Source: Amphritea japonica ATCC BAA-1530 (GTDB lineage: Bacteria; Pseudomonadota; Gammaproteobacteria; Pseudomonadales; Balneatricaceae). Taken from it: DNA of 64,000 bases. The position numbers and the translations under genes are program-made. Location of the stretch: positions 496,001-560,000 of the forward strand of contig NZ_AP014545.1 of the NCBI RefSeq assembly GCF_016592435.1, written 5' to 3'. This document shows positions 52,330 to 61,532 of the stretch, in pieces. The first letter of the stretch is position 1, and each line of letters opens with the position of its first letter. The notes below the pieces were generated by a model. It searched no databases. It saw nothing but the letters and a program-made list of their open reading frames with translations, and was not told the origin of the DNA.

Positions 52330-52337
52330 CTTATACA

Positions 52338-54974
52338 ATGATTAAAGAACAACTATGCAATGTCGTTAATTCTTTAAAGAAAATGGCAAAAGCTGAAGAG
52401 TTGCTAGTAGGCCATATTGACTATATTAATGGACAAAATATTGGGGGGTGGGCTGCTTCAGAAATAACGAATAGAACTGTCAATGTTGGCGTGTTGTGTA
52501 ACGGCAGTCTAATCGCTAAAGGTGACGCATGTTTGTATCGTGAAGACGTGAAGGATCATGGTATACATGCAGGAGAACATGGTTTTAATTTGTTTATATC
52601 AGAAGATGAATTGCCGGAGAACTGTGAATTACATTTAGTCGATATGGAATCGATGAAAATAATAAAAGAAGTAATGATTAATGATTTGAATTGCGAAAAC
52701 CTTTTTATAGTTGACGGTCAAATAAAGTTATCTTCGCCAATAAATATTAAAGATGAAGATTCAGAAAAAGTATCGATAGAGAATGTAAGTGACTTTTTAG
52801 AAGGAATAGGAGGTGAAAATAAAGGGGATCAAGAAAGTATAATAATGACACCATGGATGTATTTAAAGGATAGTGCGAATACTCCTGGTTTTATGTCAAT
52901 GAATGTGCATAGTAATAAGCGTTTTGAATCACTGCGTTTTCACATAGATGCACTTGCTAAAGGCTCTCATTATTTAACAGCTGATAAAATAGGTTTGGTG
53001 CATCAGTTGGTCGTAGAAGGCTATGAAAATCGGAATAAGTATCCACGCTTTACATTGCCCTTTTTTGAAGATCCAAAAGTGTCGGTTATTGTACCTGCCT
53101 ATAATAAATTTAATTTGAGTTATCATTGTATTGCGTCTATAGCTTTAGCCTTTAATAAGGTTAGTTATGAAGTAATATTAGCTGATGATTGCTCTACAGA
53201 CGAAACGGCTAATGCAGAAAATATTATTGATAATTTGGTTGTATCAAGAAATACTGAAAATCTTCGTTTTCTGAAAAGCTGTAATCGGGCAAGTGAGATT
53301 GCTAAAGGCGAATATATTGTATTTCTTAATAATGATACAGAAGTAACTTCATTCTGGTTAGATGAACTGACTCAAAAGATTTTGGAAGATGTAGCAATAG
53401 GTATGACAGGTTCAAAGTTACTTAATTTGGATGGTACGTTACAGGAAGCCGGTGGTATTGTATGGGAGAGTGGAGAGCCCTGGAATGTAGGCCGCAACGA
53501 AAACCCTATGACTCCAGAATTTTGTTATTCCAGAGATGTTGATTATTTGACTGGGGCAGCAATGTGTGTTCGTAAAGATGTATGGGAAAAGGTTGATAAA
53601 TTTAGCGAGGAGCTCGCGCCTTGTTATTACGAAGATACAGACTTTGCTTTTAAAGTAAGGGAGGCTGGTTTCAGGACAGTGTATGTTCCATATTCAGAAG
53701 TTATTCATTTTGAAGGCCAGAGTCACGGCACAGATGTGACTAAGGGCTTAAAACGTTATCAAAAAGTAAATGAAAAAACGTTTCGTTCAAAGTGGTTTAA
53801 AAAATATCGCAATAATGGCACGCCCAGTTTAATTAATATGCAAATTGAGAAGGATCGTAAAGTCGATCAACGGATATTGGTTCTGGATTATGCAACGCCA
53901 GTCCCAAGTCAAGACGCTGGTAGTTATGCTGCTATTGAAGAGATCAAGCTAATTATATCACTTGGCTTTAAAGTAACGTTTGTGCCAGAAAATTTAGCTC
54001 ATTTTGGTAAGTATACAAAAGCTCTCCAGAAAATGGGCGTAGAAGTGCTTTATGCACCCTTTTATACTTCAATGGATAATGTTTTTGATCGTCGCTTAGC
54101 TGAAATGGATGCTGTCTATGTTACGCGCTATCATGTGGCCGAAAAGTATATTGATCGCATTAAACAGCAGAAAAATATCAAAGTGATCTTTAATAATGCT
54201 GATTTGCATTTTTTAAGGGAACTACGTAAAGCGCTACAAGAAGGAGAAAAGGAGCTGGATGGGCCTTTGCGAACTCGTGACAACGAATTGGCAGTCTGTC
54301 GTAAAGTAGATGCGATTTTATGCTACAACACAACAGAACACGCTGTTATTACAAGTCATATTTTAGATTCAAGTAAAATGCATTTAACCCCATGGGTGTT
54401 GCAAGAAAAAGTCCAAGGGCCGGGATACGAAGAACGTAAAGGTATTGCTTTTCTTGGTGGCTTTAACCACACCCCAAATGGTGAGGCTGTAGAGTATTTA
54501 GTTAATGAAATTATGCCGTTATTAGCATTAAAGCGTCCTGAAATTGTGCTGTATGTTTATGGTAGTAATATGCCGTCCAGTTACAAAAAGATGGAAGTTG
54601 AGAATGTCAAAATGCTTGGATTTGCTGAGACGCTAGACGGGGTTTATCATGATCATCGAATATTTGTGGCGCCACTACTCTCTGGTGCAGGTATTAAAGG
54701 AAAAGTTTTAGAGTCAATGGCATATAATTTGCCGACAGTGTTAACTGAGGTGGCAGCCGAAGGCACTGGATTAACTCAGGGAATAAGCACTCTTATTGCA
54801 CAAGATCCGCAAGAGTGGGTAGATGCGATAATAAAATTATATGACAACCAATTGCTATGGACAAAGTTTGCTGAGAATAGTCAAACATTAGTAGAAGAAA
54901 AATACTCTTTTGAACATGGGCATAAAGTGTTTAAAGATATTTTTGCTAGTGTTGGTATTTACTCAAGTAAATAG
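52338..54974 (+). CDS. Two-domain glycosyltransferase (GT2 plus GT4-like)
   Basis: This protein of about 878 residues is probably a capsule polymerase or main-chain synthase. Residues about 20-95 form an N-terminal domain seen in other polysaccharide enzymes (GHIDYINGQNIGGWAA then EHGFNLFI). A GT2 domain (about 245-480) has KVSVIVPAYNKFNLSY, ILADDCSTD, the DxD-like LNNDTEV, and YYEDTDFAFK. A GT4-like GT-B half (about 515-870) has GGFNHTPNGEAVEYL and FVAPLLSGAGIKGKVLESM. GTG 52326 is an alternative start. It is the first large gene of the capsule locus. The sugars are unknown. Confidence 0.8.
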   Translation: MIKEQLCNVVNSLKKMAKAEELLVGHIDYINGQNIGGWAASEITNRTVNVGVLCNGSLIAKGDACLYREDVKDHGIHAGEHGFNLFISEDELPENCELHLVDMESMKIIKEVMINDLNCENLFIVDGQIKLSSPINIKDEDSEKVSIENVSDFLEGIGGENKGDQESIIMTPWMYLKDSANTPGFMSMNVHSNKRFESLRFHIDALAKGSHYLTADKIGLVHQLVVEGYENRNKYPRFTLPFFEDPKVSVIVPAYNKFNLSYHCIASIALAFNKVSYEVILADDCSTDETANAENIIDNLVVSRNTENLRFLKSCNRASEIAKGEYIVFLNNDTEVTSFWLDELTQKILEDVAIGMTGSKLLNLDGTLQEAGGIVWESGEPWNVGRNENPMTPEFCYSRDVDYLTGAAMCVRKDVWEKVDKFSEELAPCYYEDTDFAFKVREAGFRTVYVPYSEVIHFEGQSHGTDVTKGLKRYQKVNEKTFRSKWFKKYRNNGTPSLINMQIEKDRKVDQRILVLDYATPVPSQDAGSYAAIEEIKLIISLGFKVTFVPENLAHFGKYTKALQKMGVEVLYAPFYTSMDNVFDRRLAEMDAVYVTRYHVAEKYIDRIKQQKNIKVIFNNADLHFLRELRKALQEGEKELDGPLRTRDNELAVCRKVDAILCYNTTEHAVITSHILDSSKMHLTPWVLQEKVQGPGYEERKGIAFLGGFNHTPNGEAVEYLVNEIMPLLALKRPEIVLYVYGSNMPSSYKKMEVENVKMLGFAETLDGVYHDHRIFVAPLLSGAGIKGKVLESMAYNLPTVLTEVAAEGTGLTQGISTLIAQDPQEWVDAIIKLYDNQLLWTKFAENSQTLVEEKYSFEHGHKVFKDIFASVGIYSSK

Positions 54975-54997
54975 TAGGCCGGCTGTAGGAAATTTTG

Positions 54998-55732
54998 ATG
55001 AAAACGATTTTATTGCATTATCATCTGTTTAAAAATGCAGGCACCTCTCTTGATGCCTCATTGAAAGAAAATTTTAGTGAAAAAAACGGTGAATGGGTTA
55101 CTAAGGAGTTTCCTGGGCAACCGGCTTTAAATCGAGCGCAATTAAAGCAGTGGATTATCGACAACCCTCAGGCTATATGTTTTTCAACTCATACCGCTAT
55201 TTTTCCTGTTCCCAAGATTGATACTGTCAAAATCTTTCCAATTATATTCATGCGTCATCCCATAGATCGTATCGCTTCTGCTTATGCTTTTGAAAGAAAA
55301 CAAGGGGGTGATGGGTTTGGTTCTGTGCTTGCTAGAAGTACAAACCTATCGGGATATATAGAAACTCGCCTTTCGTTGGCTAATGATCGTCAATGTCGAA
55401 ATTTCCATATGCAACGTTTTGCATCTATGTTTGGCGCCAAGCTTGGCGATGAGTTTGTGAGGGCAAAAAAAGCTATCGCTGAATTACCGTTTGTTGGCTG
55501 TGTTGAGAGGTATTCTGAGTCTTTAGAAAGGCTTGAGAGACTGCTTGGCAGTGAAGGAGTCTGCATTGAACTTAATCCGGTTGAACGGAATGTGTCGAGA
55601 AATATCAAAAAAAGTTTGGATGATCGTTTGAATGATATAAGAAAAGAAATCGGTGATGAGGTTTATTCTAAGTTGGAACTAGCTAACTCTGAAGATAAAA
55701 AACTCTATGATTGTTTGTTGGGCGTTGAATAA
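54998..55732 (+). CDS. Sulfotransferase family protein
   Basis: This 244-residue protein shows the two PAPS-binding signatures of carbohydrate sulfotransferases: LHYHLFKNAGTSLDASL near the N terminus (the 5'-phosphosulfate loop) and IFMRHPIDRIASAYAF (84-98, the 3'-phosphate site with Arg86 and Ser94). The ATG at 54998 is preceded by GTAGGA; TTG 54995 is also open. It would transfer sulfate from PAPS to a sugar of the capsule. It follows the glycosyltransferase by 23 bases and is probably in the same operon. The acceptor is inferred from context. Confidence 0.75.
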   Translation: MKTILLHYHLFKNAGTSLDASLKENFSEKNGEWVTKEFPGQPALNRAQLKQWIIDNPQAICFSTHTAIFPVPKIDTVKIFPIIFMRHPIDRIASAYAFERKQGGDGFGSVLARSTNLSGYIETRLSLANDRQCRNFHMQRFASMFGAKLGDEFVRAKKAIAELPFVGCVERYSESLERLERLLGSEGVCIELNPVERNVSRNIKKSLDDRLNDIRKEIGDEVYSKLELANSEDKKLYDCLLGVE

Positions 55733-55858
55733 CTGATTTTGTTTAGGGTTTCTTTTAAGTTTTTTCTTTGTTTTATTAAAGTTCAGATTTCTAGTATTTT
55801 TTGTGAGCTGTAATAAAATAGTATCGAGCTTGTGTTTTTTGAATGTGAAGGATTCAAA

Positions 55859-56800
55859 GTGAAGAAAAAAGCAATACTACACATTGGTAGGCATAAATCA
55901 GGAACGTCTTCTATTCAAAAGGTTTTGTCTGAAAATGATTCGATTCTTGAGGAATATCTTTTTAAATATCCGAGAGGTTCTTTTTATAAAGGATATGCTC
56001 ATCATAATTTGGCTGTCTCTTTAAGAAGGTCAGTTACAAATAAGTTAAGTAGCAAAGAGCTGGATTTGCTTGTTAAAAAAAAGTCCAAGGAATTAGATTT
56101 AATAAAGCTAAAAGAAAATGAGGTTTTGATTTTAAGCTCAGAATCCTTCCAGAATTCTAATCCCAAAGTTATAAGAAAGGTTTTTGATGAGTCGGGCTTC
56201 GACGTAACGATTGTTTGTTATTTAAGAGAACAGGTTGGATATATTGCTTCTGCGTATAATCAAAAGGTTCATGCGGGCGATTACGATAAGAAATTTGATG
56301 AGTTTTTTGATGGTTTTGAATTGGATTATTCAAAGTTTGTAAATTCTTGGGTTTGTGAATTTTCCAATGTTAGATTTAGATTGTTTGATAGGAAAAGTCT
56401 CATTGACGGTGATGTTGTAAGTGATTTCTTTAAGTCTGTTCTTGGTATTAATGATGTTTTGATAAGGTCTGCCGATAATAACAATAGTTTGTCAAGGAAA
56501 TATTTATCGTTCAAGTTGATGTTTAATATGAAAGAAAAAAACATCCTAGAAGAGCAGCAAAGAAAAAAGCTATATGTTGGATTGGCTCAAATGTCTTTAA
56601 ATGATGATACAGGAGTTTTTAGGGCTTCATTTTCTATGGCTGATGAGATTTTCGAGCGAGTATGTGAAAGTAATAATTTGATCTCTACCAAATATCTTGA
56701 GAATGGAGTCTTAAGATTGTCAAAAGGAGGTGATGATTCGTTGTTTGAATTAAGTGATAACGAGTTTTTGGAGATAAGAAATAAAGTATTGGGAATATAG
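55859..56800 (+). CDS. Sulfotransferase-like protein, second subfamily (GTG start)
   Basis: This 313-residue protein starts at GTG 55859, preceded by AAGGA at 6 bases, which decides the start over the longer open frame from 55832. It begins MKKKAILHIGRHKSGTSSIQ, a P-loop-like PAPS motif (8-18) of the bacterial sulfotransferase-like group, and later has VCYLREQVGYIASAYNQKVH at the second binding site. It is not closely similar to the preceding sulfotransferase. Base composition is very AT-rich. Sulfate transfer is inferred; related proteins of this kind are found in surface-polysaccharide loci. Confidence 0.65.
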   Translation: MKKKAILHIGRHKSGTSSIQKVLSENDSILEEYLFKYPRGSFYKGYAHHNLAVSLRRSVTNKLSSKELDLLVKKKSKELDLIKLKENEVLILSSESFQNSNPKVIRKVFDESGFDVTIVCYLREQVGYIASAYNQKVHAGDYDKKFDEFFDGFELDYSKFVNSWVCEFSNVRFRLFDRKSLIDGDVVSDFFKSVLGINDVLIRSADNNNSLSRKYLSFKLMFNMKEKNILEEQQRKKLYVGLAQMSLNDDTGVFRASFSMADEIFERVCESNNLISTKYLENGVLRLSKGGDDSLFELSDNEFLEIRNKVLGI

Positions 56801-56981
56801 AATATTTAAGCGTGTTTTATATGTTTGTGTACTAAGTGCTCAACGCTGTTGTTAATGTTTGATTCTGTAATGTTCTAGAAAGTTTTTATTGGATATTCTT
56901 TGTTTTGTGTGTTGTTTTAATGATTTGTGCGATGAAAGTGTATTTCTGTAGTGAAGTGGTTTTCAAAAAAGGATAAGTTTG

Positions 56982-58379
56982 ATGAACTCTGAAGTTGTTA
57001 AGCTTTTGCGTCGTGGTGCTAGAAGTTTCGAAAGGAAAAGTGAGATAGCTGCTTTAGATATATGGCGTGCAATTTTAAAGCTATCTTCAGAGGATGTTGA
57101 AGCCAGAAAAAAAATTGAAAATTATTTTATTTTAGATGGAAAAGGTAAAGTTGCGTTTCTAGCCCGGCGTGGAGATGGGTTAACAATGCGTCTTATGGCT
57201 TTAATAATAGCAAAAGCCTTATCCGAAAAGTTTGATTGTCAATTCAGGTTTAAATGGGGGAGGGGGTTTATAGGAGATAAGTATCATTCAATGGAGAAGG
57301 CTGTTGATGTTTTTGATAAAGAATTTGTCGATATTTATTCTGTTGATGAAACAACTTGCTTTGGGTTTGATGATGTTTTTAGCTGCGTCGGAAAAAGTAT
57401 TTTTGATAAGCCTGTTAGTTGGGGTTTTAGAGGCTGGGATATATCAAGATGTGCTCAAGCAGGACTGCCGAGCGTAATTGAGTTTGATGAAAATGATGCT
57501 AAAAGATTGACTAAGTGTTTCTATGAATTACCATTTAAGCCAGAGCTTAAGAATGTGATTCTCAATGCGAAAAGGGTTGGAATAGATGATGGTTTTGTAG
57601 GGATTCACATACGAGGTGGAGATATAATTTATGGTGATTATAGGTTGAGTGGCAGGTATGCTAATGGCCGCTGTCTGCCTATTAATATTGTTAAAAGGAT
57701 AATCGAAGAGCAGGTTGGTTTAAGTAAGAATGTTATTTTGTTTGGACAAGATGGTGAGTTGTTAAATTCACTAAAAAATGAATTTGATGTAGTTTTGGCT
57801 CGAGACTTTTATAACAACAAAATGCATGGATGGGATGTGTTGTTTGATGTAGTGTTAATGTCTAGATGTTTTTCTGTTTTTGCAGCTGGTAGTAGTGGTG
57901 TTACTAAGTTAGCAGGAGCTGTTGGTTCAGTTAGTGTTTTAACTCCTGAGCAGTATTGGGGTCGAGAAAAGTATATAAACTATTTTTTATGTAATGATTT
58001 AGATGCGGATATAGCGGGTTTTGATCCTTTTCAAAAGTCTTTTTCTTTATATCATGCCTACCTTCTTTCTCGAGATTTTGATTTGCTATCGGCATTAGGG
58101 TTCTTGATAAAGGCTATGGCATGTGATTCTGATAATATGCTATACAAATTGTTGATGTTTGAGTTGTATTTGTTTACGAATGAGTTTGAATTCGCTGAAA
58201 AAATAGCATCGGATTATGTGTCTTATTATGCAGCTGGTGATAATGAACACTATACAACAAAGGAGTTTTTTTGGCAGTGTGAGGCTTTTATTTCTTTAAA
58301 TAGAGTGGTTTCTGTAAAGCCTGAAGAGAATAAATACGAAAATAGTAAAGTGCTATTGAATAAGATTAATAATATTTAA
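56982..58379 (+). CDS. Fucosyltransferase-like GT-B protein with helical tail
   Basis: This 465-residue protein carries FVGIHIRGGDIIYGDY (HIRGGD 209-214), matching the HxRxGD donor-binding motif of the alpha-1,2/alpha-1,6-fucosyltransferase superfamily (GT11, GT23, NodZ). Later segments VILFGQDGELLNSL and VFAAGSSGVTKLAGAVG fit the GDP-sugar-binding half. Residues about 1-45 and 355-450 look helical and TPR-like. AAGGATAAG precedes ATG 56982. Very AT-rich codon use suggests acquisition. The call is at the superfamily level; donor and acceptor are unknown. Confidence 0.55.
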   Translation: MNSEVVKLLRRGARSFERKSEIAALDIWRAILKLSSEDVEARKKIENYFILDGKGKVAFLARRGDGLTMRLMALIIAKALSEKFDCQFRFKWGRGFIGDKYHSMEKAVDVFDKEFVDIYSVDETTCFGFDDVFSCVGKSIFDKPVSWGFRGWDISRCAQAGLPSVIEFDENDAKRLTKCFYELPFKPELKNVILNAKRVGIDDGFVGIHIRGGDIIYGDYRLSGRYANGRCLPINIVKRIIEEQVGLSKNVILFGQDGELLNSLKNEFDVVLARDFYNNKMHGWDVLFDVVLMSRCFSVFAAGSSGVTKLAGAVGSVSVLTPEQYWGREKYINYFLCNDLDADIAGFDPFQKSFSLYHAYLLSRDFDLLSALGFLIKAMACDSDNMLYKLLMFELYLFTNEFEFAEKIASDYVSYYAAGDNEHYTTKEFFWQCEAFISLNRVVSVKPEENKYENSKVLLNKINNI

Positions 58380-58512
58380 ATCTGCAGGAAAATGTTTGTT
58401 ATTCCCTAGACTATTATGGAGGATGAGATTAAGTCTTTCAGTATCCATGTTGCTCTACGACAAGTGAATTCTGGCAGATTCTACTGTATGATTATCTTTA
58501 ATAAATTTAGTT

Positions 58513-58893
58513 ATGGATAGTGGCTCAATGAAGCTGAATACATATGGCATGTTTCCTGCGGTGGTTGCGATCATTTTCGTGTCTTTTTTAACTGCATGCT
58601 CAACTCAGACGATGCAATTATCAGGTGCTAATAATCACTTGTCTAGCCCGAAAGAAGGCAGCGTGTTGCCCGTTGATGTTAGTGCACTTCTGACGGATAG
58701 TATGCGGGACGTCTCACTTCTTTTGTCCTCAGGGCCGAATCAGGGTCGAAATATGACAGCAGGAATACCGTATTTTGCAGCGAGCGGTAGGTTGTGTAGG
58801 AAAGTTGTTTTGATTGGCGAAGGTGTAGTTGATAATTATATTGCCTGCAAAATTGAATCAACGGTTTGGATTCTTAGGCAGGCAGTTATCTAA
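58513..58893 (+). CDS. Small lipoprotein in the capsule locus
   Basis: This 126-residue protein has a membrane-type signal and lipobox LTAC (Cys29, or Cys24 from the second Met, 58528). The mature part has two further cysteines (RLCRKV and ACKI) that may form a disulfide. I do not recognise a family. It lies just before the outer-membrane exporter gene, which suggests a helper for capsule export or a lipoprotein partner of the exporter. Confidence 0.65.
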   Translation: MDSGSMKLNTYGMFPAVVAIIFVSFLTACSTQTMQLSGANNHLSSPKEGSVLPVDVSALLTDSMRDVSLLLSSGPNQGRNMTAGIPYFAASGRLCRKVVLIGEGVVDNYIACKIESTVWILRQAVI

Positions 58894-58959
58894 TAAAAAG
58901 TATTTCCTAGTTTTCCAAAAAAAATCAAAAACGGTTATAACGTAAATTGGAATTTTTGC

Positions 58960-60672
58960 ATGATGCAGTCAAATATAAACTCAGTCATTTATAATAGTGT
59001 ATTAGCTGCTATCGTGCTGTGTTTCAGTAGTTTTACAAATGCCGCTATTGAGAATGCTGGAAATTTAGACCCCGCTGTACAACAGTTAATGGGTGGAGGG
59101 GGTGTAGAGCAACAGATTCAACAGAATGTTGATTGGAAATCAGGTTCATATGGCCAATCAGGCTTACAAGATATTTCTGATTTGGACGATATTCGTCCAT
59201 TCGGTAGTCAGCTTTTTGATGGTGGCTTCAGTGGTTTGAGGTCTGATGGACTTAATTCTGATTATAAAGTAACTCCAGGTGACCAGGTTGTTCTTCGCAT
59301 ATGGGGGGCTATTGAAATGGAGCGTGTTATTCCCGTCGATGCGCGCGGGAATGTCTTCATTCCAACTATTGGTCCGGTAAGAGTACAAGGTTTAAGTCAT
59401 AAAGACCTCGATACCCGTATTCGTGGCTCTGTTCGGTCTATCTACCCCGAGAATGTACATGTATATACTCAGGTTCAAGGGGTTCAGCCTGTTGGGGTCT
59501 TTGTTACAGGTTTTGTTCCTCGTCCTGGCCGTTATGCCGGTACTCCTAATGACTCTCTCATCTATTTTCTTAATCAGGCCGGAGGTGTTGATGATCAGAT
59601 GGGGTCATACCGGGCTATTAAGGTTATCCGTAACGGTCAAATTATTCAGATTGTTGATCTTTATGCTTTTCTTCTAAATGGTCAGATGGCTCGGCCACAA
59701 TTTCGTGATGGAGATACACTGGTAGTAGGTGGCCGCGAAGCCTCAGTTATAGTGTCTGGTGATATTGAGCGTTCATACAGATATGAATTAACTAAGAATG
59801 AGATGATAGGCAGGGCCCTGATCAAATTGGTACATATGAAGGCCGGTGTCTCTCATGTGTTACTGCGTGGAAGTCGACATAATGGTCCGTTGACCGGCTA
59901 CTTCCCTCTGCAAGAATTCTCGACACAATCCTTACGAAATGGTGATGAAGTTATTTTAAGTGCTGATAAACGTCACGATACAATTGTTGTTGAGGTTGAA
60001 GGAAGTTTCTTTGGGCCATCTCGCTATTCTTTACCGCGGGATATTATGTTGCATGATTTTCTTGATTCCATAGCAGTGCCAGAAAGCATTACAGATATCA
60101 CGAGCATCTCCATGCGAAGGACTAGTATTGCTATACGTCAAAAGGCGTCTCTAAACGAAAGTTTAAAAAGACTAGAGGCTACTTACCTTGGGGCTTCATC
60201 TTCTACTTCGCAAGAAGCAAGTATTCGAGTTCAGGAAGCTGAACTTATTAGCCAATTTATTGCGAAGGCTTCCCTAGAAGAACCTAACGGTCGACTAGTT
60301 GTTGCTTCAAATGATCATATTGCCAATATCCGCCTACAGGATGGTGATGTGATTACTATTCCTGAACAATCGGATTCTCTTTTAATCAGTGGTGAAGTTT
60401 TAGTCCCGCAATCAGTTGTTTTTCAATCAGGAAAAAGTGTTAGGTATTATATTGATGGCGCTGGAGGGTTTAGTTCACATGCTGATGAATCTAAAATTCT
60501 AATTGTGCGCCAAAATGGCGAAGTGCGCGATGCCGGGAATATTGAGCTCAAAGCTGGAGATGAAATATTGGTCTTGCCAGAAGTTCCAACAAAGAATCTA
60601 CAGTTAGCAACTAGTATTTCTCAGATTTTGTATCAGATTGCTGTAGCAACTAAGGTTGTTACTGGGCTGTGA
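58960..60672 (+). CDS. Outer-membrane polysaccharide export protein (OPX, KpsD-like)
   Basis: This 570-residue protein has a signal peptide (cleavage near FTNAAIENA), a polysaccharide export domain (about 105-190, YKVTPGDQVVLRIWGAIEME and VFIPTIGPVRVQG), and several SLBB-like soluble ligand-binding domains (VGVFVTGFVPRPGRY, VEVEGSFFGPSRY, LLISGEVLVPQSV). The size is that of KpsD rather than Wza (about 380), and there is no lipobox, which fits ABC-transporter-dependent capsules. It would form the outer-membrane channel. KpsM/KpsT/KpsE-like genes follow. Confidence 0.88.
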   Translation: MMQSNINSVIYNSVLAAIVLCFSSFTNAAIENAGNLDPAVQQLMGGGGVEQQIQQNVDWKSGSYGQSGLQDISDLDDIRPFGSQLFDGGFSGLRSDGLNSDYKVTPGDQVVLRIWGAIEMERVIPVDARGNVFIPTIGPVRVQGLSHKDLDTRIRGSVRSIYPENVHVYTQVQGVQPVGVFVTGFVPRPGRYAGTPNDSLIYFLNQAGGVDDQMGSYRAIKVIRNGQIIQIVDLYAFLLNGQMARPQFRDGDTLVVGGREASVIVSGDIERSYRYELTKNEMIGRALIKLVHMKAGVSHVLLRGSRHNGPLTGYFPLQEFSTQSLRNGDEVILSADKRHDTIVVEVEGSFFGPSRYSLPRDIMLHDFLDSIAVPESITDITSISMRRTSIAIRQKASLNESLKRLEATYLGASSSTSQEASIRVQEAELISQFIAKASLEEPNGRLVVASNDHIANIRLQDGDVITIPEQSDSLLISGEVLVPQSVVFQSGKSVRYYIDGAGGFSSHADESKILIVRQNGEVRDAGNIELKAGDEILVLPEVPTKNLQLATSISQILYQIAVATKVVTGL

Positions 60673-60737
60673 TGGGAATGTTAATAACTAGAATACTCTG
60701 TTGTAATTTATCTTCTAAATAGCTGAGGGATTAATGA

Positions 60738-61532
60738 GTGCTGACTTCTAGAACTCCATGGCAGGTAACTCGAGCTGTTTGGTATGCTCTTTTTATGCGA
60801 GAAGCTATAGCTAAAATAACGTCGAGAGATCGCATGGCTTGGTTTTGGATGCTCTTTGAACCAATAGCAATGGTCGCAGTCATGGTGTCAATCAGGGGAG
60901 TCGTGATGAACAGGGGAGGCCATGTGAGTGGTGCTGAATTTATTCCTTGGATCATTGTGGGTCTGATGGGTTTTTACTTATTCAGAGAAAATTTGCAAAG
61001 GTCTCTGGGAGCGATTCAGTCTAATAAAGGATTGTTTGCCTATCGGCAGGTTAAATCCATAGATCCAGTATTAGTTCGTTGTTTTCTTGAGGGGATGATT
61101 AAATCTTTTATTATGCTCTTATTTATTATTATCGGGGGCTTGTTAGGTGTCGACTTAGTAGCAGTAGATCCGCTGTATGCTTTTTATTGTTGGTTTTCGT
61201 TATGGTGTCTAGGGTTAGGCTCTGCTTTTACTGCCTCCGCAGCTTCTGAAATGGTTCCGGAAATTGGCTATGTATTAAAAATCATAATGCTTCCTTTAAT
61301 GATTGTTTCTGGGGTGATATTTCCATTAAATTTTTTGCCACATTGGATTCAAGAGTTTTTACTTTGGAATCCTATAGTGCATGGGTTAGAAAGTTTAAGG
61401 TTAGGTTTTTTTGAGGGCTATCGCTCTCTACTGGGAATTAATTTGGCTTATTTATGGTATTGGAATTTGAGTTTTATTTTGCTTGGTCTTATTTTACATC
61501 TTCGCTTCGATCAGAGACTTAAAGCACAATGA
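60738..61532 (+). CDS. Capsule ABC transporter permease (KpsM-like)
   Basis: This 264-residue inner-membrane permease of the ABC-2 type has six hydrophobic segments and the family segments FMREAIAKITSRDRMAWFWM, and PLMIVSGVIFPLNFLPHWIQ followed by LLWNPIVHGLE. It starts at GTG 60738 after GAGGGA. The ATPase gene overlaps its end by 4 bases. It exports lipid-linked polysaccharide. It belongs to the KpsM/BexB/CtrC group. Confidence 0.9.
   Translation: MLTSRTPWQVTRAVWYALFMREAIAKITSRDRMAWFWMLFEPIAMVAVMVSIRGVVMNRGGHVSGAEFIPWIIVGLMGFYLFRENLQRSLGAIQSNKGLFAYRQVKSIDPVLVRCFLEGMIKSFIMLLFIIIGGLLGVDLVAVDPLYAFYCWFSLWCLGLGSAFTASAASEMVPEIGYVLKIIMLPLMIVSGVIFPLNFLPHWIQEFLLWNPIVHGLESLRLGFFEGYRSLLGINLAYLWYWNLSFILLGLILHLRFDQRLKAQ

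Noticed and set aside
51645-52337. JUMPstart/ops element expected before a capsule operon
   Set aside because: No ops-like core was found by eye in the spacer, so RfaH control is not claimed.
55832-55858. Longer start for the second sulfotransferase-like gene
   Set aside because: The extension lacks a ribosome site, whereas GTG 55859 has AAGGA at 6 bases and gives the family's usual start.
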